From assembly GCF_003958635.1 (NCBI RefSeq), contig NZ_RSEK01000003.1, positions 248,001-312,000 on the forward strand: 64,000 bases of DNA, in the 5' to 3' direction. The notes beneath the pieces were generated by a model, which was not told the origin of the DNA, did no database searches, and saw only the letters and a program-made list of their open reading frames with translations. The stretch is from Altericroceibacterium xinjiangense. Lineage in GTDB: Bacteria; Pseudomonadota; Alphaproteobacteria; Sphingomonadales; Sphingomonadaceae. Of the stretch, positions 54,955 through 64,000 are shown one piece after another (the first letter of the stretch is position 1; each line of letters begins with the position of its first letter). The position numbers and the translations under genes were made by a program.

Positions 54955-55248
54955 ATGGACGGGACGCTTGAGTGGATAGCTGCGGTCGGGACCATGCTCG
55001 CAGCCGGGCTGGTTGCCGCTGACTTTGGCCGGAAAGCCACCGGGTGGGGGTTTGTCCTGTTCTGCCTTGTCGCGGTTGCCTGGATCGTTTCCGGGCTGAC
55101 CAGTGATGCTCTGCCGATTGCCGCGATGAACGCCATTCTCCTTGTCATCAACGCCTGGGGTGTCTGGCAGTACCTTCTCAATCCGAAGAAGAAGCGCGAA
55201 ATCGAACTCACTCAGCAATGCGTCGCTGAAGCGCAGCGCAGGACCTGA
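54955..55248 (+). CDS. Small three-helix membrane protein, unknown
   Basis: A 97-residue protein with three hydrophobic helices (WIAAVGTMLAAGLVAADFG; WGFVLFCLVAVAWIVSGLTS; MNAILLVINAWGVWQYLL) and a charged tail (KKKREIELTQQC). The pattern resembles small sugar/PRC-type transporter fragments, but no domain can be named. It is 24 bases downstream of the aldo/keto reductase gene. Confidence 0.65.
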   Translation: MDGTLEWIAAVGTMLAAGLVAADFGRKATGWGFVLFCLVAVAWIVSGLTSDALPIAAMNAILLVINAWGVWQYLLNPKKKREIELTQQCVAEAQRRT

Positions 55249-55370
55249 AAGAACCGGTAGATGTTGAACACCCCCCGATCTTTCTGGCGCTCCAAGCCGT
55301 CGCAGGATTTTGACCAGACGGCTCGAATCACCAGGGAAAGTTCGTGTTGCAGCACAGCGTGTTTCACTCG

Positions 55371-55574
55371 ATGAGCAGAGTAGAAATCGTCCCGGCAAGG
55401 GATGAATCCAAAATGGACCGCGCCGACACTCTCCTCCGAGCGAAGGAAACATTGCTCGACTGCCTGGAAAGGCTTGATTTTGTTGGGGCTGACATTTCCG
55501 CAGCCTATCTCGCCATGGCAATAGATGCTCTACAGCACGAGTTCCAGAACGGACCGGAAGTACCGTCCGACTGA
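55371..55574 (+). CDS. Small helical protein, unknown
   Basis: A 67-residue protein from ATG 55371; ATG 55413 is an alternative. The conserved-looking part is RADTLLRAKETLLDCLERLDFVGADISAAYLAMAIDALQHEF, two helices. No ribosome site is convincing. It is compatible with a short sensor or partner protein; the function is unknown. Confidence 0.4.
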   Translation: MSRVEIVPARDESKMDRADTLLRAKETLLDCLERLDFVGADISAAYLAMAIDALQHEFQNGPEVPSD

Positions 55575-55698
55575 CGCGCGACCCTACATCTCCATTTTGG
55601 TTCAAAATTGACCTGCGGTTCTGACGCGGTTCCGGCACATCCGCCGGACACCCACCAGCAATGGGGCTTCGGGCTCCCTGCCAACGTGAAGACGCAAC

Positions 55699-56214
55699 AT
55701 GAACCTTGTTTCCGCGCGCAATGTCAGGACCCGAGCTCAACGGCTGACTTCGCTTGCCAAGGAATTACTTACCCTTGCGCAGGAGATTCACCCGGAGGAA
55801 GCGTGCGCAGCCGATCTGGATAGCCAGAACCCGGATGTGGCTGCTTCGGAGGGCTCCACCAGTCTCGAAAACATAGCGCGCCAGATGTATCACCAGCGCC
55901 GCCGCCGCCGCGAGTTCTTCGACAGCAAACTTTTCGGTGAGCCCGCGTGGGATCTCTTGCTCGATCTCTACATCGCGGTAAGTCAGGGGAAACGCGTTTC
56001 GGTGACCAGCGCCTGCATCGCCGCCGATGTGCCGTCAACCACTGCCTTGCGCTGGATCGGCCTGCTGGAAAAGGAAGGGCTGGTCGTCCGGGAGAATGAC
56101 GAAGCCGATGCCCGCCGGGTATTCATTCGGCTGACGCCGGATGGTCACACACGCATGAACCAGTTCCTGGCCAGCGGCCTTCTGCGCTTCGGCAACGGCG
56201 GGCAGGAGGAGTAA
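55699..56214 (+). CDS. MarR-like winged-helix regulator
   Basis: A 171-residue protein. A helical N-terminal part is followed by a winged helix at about 95-155: DLLLDLYIAVSQGKRVSVTSACIAADVPSTTALRWIGLLEKEGLVVRENDEADARRVFIRLTPDG. The DARRV wing is typical of MarR regulators. The basic RRRRREFF segment precedes it. No target operon is evident. It is followed by a long gap, then convergent eno. Confidence 0.8.
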   Translation: MNLVSARNVRTRAQRLTSLAKELLTLAQEIHPEEACAADLDSQNPDVAASEGSTSLENIARQMYHQRRRRREFFDSKLFGEPAWDLLLDLYIAVSQGKRVSVTSACIAADVPSTTALRWIGLLEKEGLVVRENDEADARRVFIRLTPDGHTRMNQFLASGLLRFGNGGQEE

Positions 56215-56685
56215 CGCGGGCGGAGCGGTTTCTCACCGGATCAGATCGGCCGTTCCTCCCTGCCTTTCGGCGATTTCTGACAGAGCAAGCGACTGCCCCG
56301 CCCTGTCGCCTGAAGTCGCCTTCGCTTCCCTTCATGCTGGCACCTTGACGCTGATCGGCTGAGAGGTCGACCAACCTCCCCTGCATGATCGCCGGAGAAC
56401 ACTCGGCCAGATGTGCCCCGGCCGCAACCCCCAGTGCTGACCTTCTGCGCGTTCACCTGCTTTCACCCGGTGACAGACAGCCTTTGATCCGGCACAGCTT
56501 CGGCCGCGCCCGAAGCGGCCCTCCTCCTGCCCCTAGCCTTCCCGCTGACCCTTTTAGAGCCACCGGGCCGTGCTGTGTTCCCGTCGGCGCCCGGCGCCGT
56601 CAGGTCGCCTGCCGCCTGGGAACCCGGTCAGGTGCACTGCTCGGCAGTCGCACCTGACCGCGTAGGCACTTTTTCAGCCGAGAGC
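56215..56685. other. Gene-poor region between the MarR-like and eno genes
   Basis: About 470 bases. Small open frames exist on both strands but have Arg/Pro-rich, chance-like composition and no ribosome sites. A strong hairpin is at 56625-56660. Nothing else recognised. Confidence 0.5.
56625..56660. terminator. Long hairpin downstream of eno
   Basis: CGGTCAGGTGC pairs GCACCTGACCG (11 bp), with an inner ACTGC-TCG-GCAGT stem, about 16 bp in total with one bulged C. It lies 26 bases after the eno stop on the minus strand but has no T tract there; TTTTT follows at 56669 on the plus strand. Bidirectional use is possible. Confidence 0.6.
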
Positions 56686-58062
<1,377 letters not shown>

Positions 58063-58120
58063 CTATTGGGTGTCCGGAAATCAAGTAGGCCCATTTGGGG
58101 GCAAACGGAAAGGGCAAAAC

Positions 58121-58864
58121 ATGGAAGAGATTCCTACGAAAAAGATCACTCCCGTCACGCCGAAGCCGGAAACGGGTTCCAACACGCCGGTCACGGGTAC
58201 CGCTGCCAATCCGCCGGTGAACGAGCCGGCGACTGCAACGCTGACCGCGACCACTCCGACGTCGCCGATCGGTACAGCGACCGCTCCGCGTCCGGCAATC
58301 GCCGGCGACAGCATTCCGGCCAAGTCGGCCACGGGTGTAGGCGGCACCGGCATGGGTAGCAGCGGATCGAGTTCCTCCAGCGGCGGCGCGAAGGCTGCGG
58401 TTGCTGGCGCGGTGCACGATGCGCAGTCGCGTTTCGGAGCGGCGGTTCAGGAAGCCAAGCAAGGTGCCTCGCACCTGCTGGACGAAGCCAAGCAGCGGGC
58501 AGGTACCTACTCCGAGCAGGCGAAGTCGACCAGTTCGGACTTGTCGGCGCAGGCCAAGGTCAAGGCAAATGATCTGGCAGTTCAGGGCAAGAACAAGGCA
58601 AGCGATGCCTTGATGAGCCTGAGCAAGACCGTTTCCGACAACACGTCGATGGTCGATCAGAACCTTGGTCCGAAGTACGGCGACTATGCCCGTACGGCTT
58701 CCAAGAGCCTGGAAGATACGGCCCGGATGCTCGACGAGAAGAGCGTGGATGAACTGACTGCGGAAGCGCGTGAATTCATTCGCTCCAATCCCGGCGCTGC
58801 CGTCGGTGTTGCTGCGGTTGCAGGCTTCATGTTCGGCCGGATGTGCAGCGGGTCCAACAAGTGA
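58121..58864 (+). CDS. Membrane-anchored coiled stress-type protein (DUF883/ElaB-like end)
   Basis: A 247-residue protein. A low-complexity Pro/Thr/Ser/Ala N-terminal half (1-105) leads to an Ala/Lys-rich amphipathic coil (about 115-200: AVQEAKQGASHLLDEAKQRAG..., LEA-like repeats). The C-terminal anchor is REFIRSNPGAAVGVAAVAGFMFGRM. This end resembles YqjD/ElaB proteins that tether to the inner membrane. Start ATG has AAGGG upstream. It is the first of four small genes of this kind. Confidence 0.75.
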   Translation: MEEIPTKKITPVTPKPETGSNTPVTGTAANPPVNEPATATLTATTPTSPIGTATAPRPAIAGDSIPAKSATGVGGTGMGSSGSSSSSGGAKAAVAGAVHDAQSRFGAAVQEAKQGASHLLDEAKQRAGTYSEQAKSTSSDLSAQAKVKANDLAVQGKNKASDALMSLSKTVSDNTSMVDQNLGPKYGDYARTASKSLEDTARMLDEKSVDELTAEAREFIRSNPGAAVGVAAVAGFMFGRMCSGSNK

Positions 58865-58866
58865 CG

Positions 58867-59295
58867 ATGGTCAAGGAAGAACTGGCCCCGCCTCCGGGCG
58901 GGGAGCGGGTCCGCTTCGAGCCTCTCGAAGCGGACCCCGCGCCGCCGCCGCCGCAAGAGCGGTCGCTGGTCGAAGATGTCTCCGCCTTGTTCGAGGACGG
59001 AAAGACCTACGCCCAGGCAGAACTGAACTTCCAGAAAACCCGCGCCACGTTCGCGATGGATCGCGGCAAGAAGGTAGCGATGTACGGCGCGGTCGCCGGC
59101 ACGCTGGCTTTCGTCGCCCTGATCGCGCTTGCGGTCGGCTTGATCATCGCCCTTACCCCGCTGATTTCCGCTTGGGGTGCTACTGCGGTGGTCGTCGGAG
59201 TCCTGCTGATCGGCGCAGCGATTCTCGGTATGATGGCGTATAGCCGAGTGAAGGAAATCATGAACGCCTTCAGCAACAAGAACGAGGCCTCCTGA
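58867..59295 (+). CDS. Phage-holin-family-like (YqjE/DUF1469) membrane protein
   Basis: A 142-residue protein with an acidic N-terminus (about 1-60), two adjacent membrane helices (VAGTLAFVALIALAVGLIIAL and TAVVVGVLLIGAAILGMMAY) and a short charged tail. The layout fits YqjE-type proteins that accompany YqjD-like genes; despite the holin name they are not lysis proteins. GTG 58861, overlapping the previous stop, is an alternative start. Confidence 0.75.
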   Translation: MVKEELAPPPGGERVRFEPLEADPAPPPPQERSLVEDVSALFEDGKTYAQAELNFQKTRATFAMDRGKKVAMYGAVAGTLAFVALIALAVGLIIALTPLISAWGATAVVVGVLLIGAAILGMMAYSRVKEIMNAFSNKNEAS

Positions 59296-59615
59296 TGAAG
59301 CATCTCGCAACCCAACTGGCCGCGGATCGCCGTACGCGCGATGCAGCGTATGCGCTGTGCAAGACCGATATCGCCTTCATTCGCGAAGACTTGCAGGAGC
59401 GCAGCGTCAAGGACCGGGCCCTCGATCGCGCCAAGGATGGCGCCATGGAAGTGGCCGACGAGGCGCGGACCTTTGCCGAAGACAACCCCTACAAGACCGC
59501 GGCGGGCGTTGCGGCAGCTGCTTTCCTGTTTGCCGGCGGACCGATCATCGGCGGAATTTCGTCGCTGATCCACGGCGACCATGACTGCGACTGCGACTGC
59601 GACTGCCACGGTTGA
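59295..59615 (+). CDS. Small membrane-anchored protein with Cys-Asp repeat tail
   Basis: A 106-residue protein overlapping the previous stop (TGATG). A charged helical N-terminus (DRRTRDAAYALCKTDIAFIREDLQERSVKD) leads to an anchor ENPY-type motif (EDNPYKTAAGVAAAAFLFAGG). It ends with alternating HDCDCDCDCHG. The end could bind metal. DUF3618-like partners of YqjE are similar in length. Confidence 0.7.
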   Translation: MKHLATQLAADRRTRDAAYALCKTDIAFIREDLQERSVKDRALDRAKDGAMEVADEARTFAEDNPYKTAAGVAAAAFLFAGGPIIGGISSLIHGDHDCDCDCDCHG

Positions 59616-59681
59616 TAGCGAAAACCGAAGGACGCGCGATCCCGCCGTTCAGCAAGAGAATACCCGATATTGGAGAATGTT

Positions 59682-60203
59682 ATGCCCGAAGCGAGCCGAG
59701 AAGACCTGACGATCAAGATCGAAGCCGCAGAGGAGCGCAATCGGCAGCGAGCTGAGAACTCATCGAGCAATTCGCTGATGGAGCGAGCCGGCGAAACGGC
59801 TGTGGAGGCCAAGGATGGCGTCCTTGGTTACGCGCACGACCACCCGTTCACGACTGTCATCGGCGGCTTCGCCTTGGGCGCGGTCCTCGGGGCCATGTTC
59901 CCCCGTCACCCTGCGCGCAAAGTTGCCAAGGCCGGTCGCGGTGCGGCGAAGGCTGGCGGTGCTGCGGCCGGGCTTGCGGCAACAGCTGCCGACACGGCGA
60001 TGGAGTACATCCGCCAGGCGCTCGAAGCCGCAGAAGACGCGGCAGTTTCCGGCAAGGAAACGCTGGAGGATACTGGGCGGGCGGCTGGTTACAAGCTGCA
60101 CAAGGCCGGCGAAGCTGTTGGAGACAAGGCGCGCAGCCTGGCCGACGATGCGGCAGCGGCCGAAGCTGATGTGTCCGCTCGCGCTTCGCGGATCATCAAC
60201 TAG
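59682..60203 (+). CDS. Membrane-anchored Ala-rich helical protein (YqjD-like)
   Basis: A 173-residue protein with a GGAG site before ATG 59682. A charged helix (1-45), a short anchor (HPFTTVIGGFALGAVLGAMF, about 55-75) and a long Ala-rich coil (AKAGRGAAKAGGAAAGLAATAAD..., KETLEDTGRAAGYKLHKAGEAV) follow. It shares the D/N-P-x-T-A/V-x-G anchor pattern with the two other genes of this cluster. The function is unknown; the family is usually stationary-phase or stress linked. Confidence 0.7.
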   Translation: MPEASREDLTIKIEAAEERNRQRAENSSSNSLMERAGETAVEAKDGVLGYAHDHPFTTVIGGFALGAVLGAMFPRHPARKVAKAGRGAAKAGGAAAGLAATAADTAMEYIRQALEAAEDAAVSGKETLEDTGRAAGYKLHKAGEAVGDKARSLADDAAAAEADVSARASRIIN

Positions 60204-60277
60204 GCGTTGCACCCTTGCGGCATTTGCTGATGGCCCTAAAGAGCGGGTGAATTCACTCAACTCGGAGGGTTTGAAGC

Positions 60278-60505
60278 TTGGCAAAGCAGCTTTTGCATCT
60301 GGTGATGGGCGGCCGGGTCGTTGATCCCCAGGGGCTCGAATTCCAGGATCCGGCGCAGGTCGATCTGGTGGGTGTCTTCGACAGCTACGCCGCTGCCGAG
60401 GAAGCATGGCGCGGATGCGCGCAACGCACTGTCGACGATGCGGAAATGAAGTACGTAATCGTCAACTTGCACAAGTTGCTGGAGCCGGAGCTTCCGAGCA
60501 AGTAG
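60278..60505 (+). CDS. DUF4170 family protein
   Basis: A 75-residue alpha/beta protein, MAKQLLHLVMGGRVVDPQG...FQDPAQVDLVGVFDSYAAAEEAWRGCAQRTVDDAEMKYVIVNLHKLLEPE, the standard DUF4170 pattern of alphaproteobacteria. It starts at TTG 60278, eight bases after GGAGGG (60264-60269). The function is unknown. A terminator follows. Confidence 0.85.
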   Translation: MAKQLLHLVMGGRVVDPQGLEFQDPAQVDLVGVFDSYAAAEEAWRGCAQRTVDDAEMKYVIVNLHKLLEPELPSK

Positions 60506-60528
60506 GCTCTGCGGGGATGAAGACACAG

Positions 60529-60557
60529 GGGGGGAAGCCGTCAATCGGTTTCCCCCC
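60529..60557. terminator. Bidirectional terminator between DUF4170 and greA
   Basis: GGGGGGAAGCCG pairs CGGTTTCCCCCC (12 bp, one G-T) around TCAAT, followed by TTTCTTT on the plus strand. Outer ACACA/TGTGT arms could extend it into the greA stop at 60568. Confidence 0.8.
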
Positions 60558-60567
60558 TTTCTTTGTG

Positions 60568-61035
60568 TCAGATGAATTCTACTTTCTCGACAAGGTAGAA
60601 GCGATCCCCGGAAGGGACGGTAACTTCCACTTCCTCTCCAGTCTGTTTTCCGATGAGAGCGCGGCCTAGCGGCGAATCATAAGAGATGCGCCCCTGCTTG
60701 GCGTCCGCTTCGGCCTGCCCGACGATTTGGTATCGGCAGGGCTTGTCGTCCTCATCCAGCAGCGTGACGGTCGCCCCGAACACCACCCGGTTGCCGGAAA
60801 GCGTTGTCGGATCGATGATCTGCGCACGGCTGACCCTGTCCTCAAGATCAGCAATCTGGGCCTCGACCTGACCTTGGCGTTCCTTCGCCGCGTGGTATTC
60901 GGCGTTTTCCGAAAGATCACCGTGGGCGCGCGCTTCCTCGATCGCATCCACGATCTTTGGACGCTCTTCCCGAAGGGCCTTCAGGTCGGCGGTCAGCATT
61001 TCATAGCCTTCCGCCAGCATCGGCACTCGTTCCAT
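60568..61035 (-). CDS. greA: Transcription elongation factor GreA
   Basis: A 155-residue cleavage factor that rescues backtracked RNA polymerase. The N-terminal coiled coil has the tip acidic pair ([17 protein letters not shown] and E at the loop). The C-terminal FKBP-like domain ends in [27 protein letters not shown] 61035 is preceded by AGGAA. It is 95 bases downstream of carB in the same direction, a common alphaproteobacterial order. Confidence 0.96.
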   Translation of the reverse strand: MERVPMLAEGYEMLTADLKALREERPKIVDAIEEARAHGDLSENAEYHAAKERQGQVEAQIADLEDRVSRAQIIDPTTLSGNRVVFGATVTLLDEDDKPCRYQIVGQAEADAKQGRISYDSPLGRALIGKQTGEEVEVTVPSGDRFYLVEKVEFI

Positions 61036-61130
61036 CAACAATTCCTGTTCTATCGCATTATCCGTTAAGAACCGCACCTGCCCGGAGATGACCGGGGCCG
61101 CTGTATCGGTTTTCAGGAGAACGCGCTGTT

Positions 61131-64000
<2,870 letters not shown>

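Noticed and set aside
59581-59615. GACTGC repeats at the end of the Cys-Asp gene as a CRISPR-like or microsatellite array
   Set aside because: They are three short in-frame codon-pair repeats encoding the CDCDC tail, with no spacers.

Overview
The window is a GC-rich alphaproteobacterial chromosome segment, most likely from Sphingomonadales (an Erythrobacteraceae-like genome). The evidence is gene order and family type: dusB-ntrB-ntrC-ntrY-ntrX-hfq-hflX in one run, a fused ispDF, an Hfq with two Sm domains, a RibB with an N-terminal helix-turn-helix and a degenerate cyclohydrolase II half, and endonuclease-type MutL. No rRNA and no CRISPR array was seen. Two complete tRNA genes are present: tRNA-Ser(UGA) and tRNA-Lys(CUU).

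Layout. Bases 1-3759 hold a partial UspA-like gene and the pyruvate dehydrogenase genes pdhC and lpdA with a thioesterase gene between them. Bases 3.8-13.3 kb hold tRNA-Ser, two exported proteins, and a tight run dacA-tmk-holB-metG-tatD-MBL hydrolase-small membrane protein-mazG. Bases 13.3-22.5 kb (minus) are the nitrogen-regulation/Hfq block. Bases 22.5-31.1 kb hold ispDF, pncC, ratA-lipA, a beta carbonic anhydrase, a NYN-domain protein, a DUF1206 membrane protein, an orphan gene and mutL. Bases 31.3-37.1 kb are the rod-shape operon mreBCD-mrdA-rodA.

Bases 37188-48001 are a compact integrated element of about 10.8 kb inside tRNA-Lys, bounded by a perfect 46-bp direct repeat of the tRNA 3' end. 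It carries a tyrosine integrase, an AlpA-type regulator, several small unknown genes, a primase-polymerase/helicase, an iteron-like inverted repeat that could be an origin, a P27-type small terminase, an HK97-type major capsid protein and a few tail-module-like genes. At the far end sit two oppositely oriented cargo genes, one of them DUF4145-like. I see no large terminase, portal or prohead protease. This looks like a phage satellite that keeps its own capsid and packaging-recognition genes and depends on a helper for the rest.

Bases 48.2-64 kb return to host genes: SDR and alpha-hydroxy-acid oxidase, an M48/PDZ protease, a flavin reductase, ribB-ribH with an aldo/keto reductase, a MarR-like regulator, enolase, a four-gene cluster of small membrane-anchored stress-type proteins, DUF4170, greA and the start-truncated carB.

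The most interesting points are the satellite and its candidate origin, a candidate -1 frameshift at the start of its terminase gene, the duplicated and synonymously diverged mutL 3' end around an orphan gene, the tandem Hfq, and a probable CTG start for hflX.
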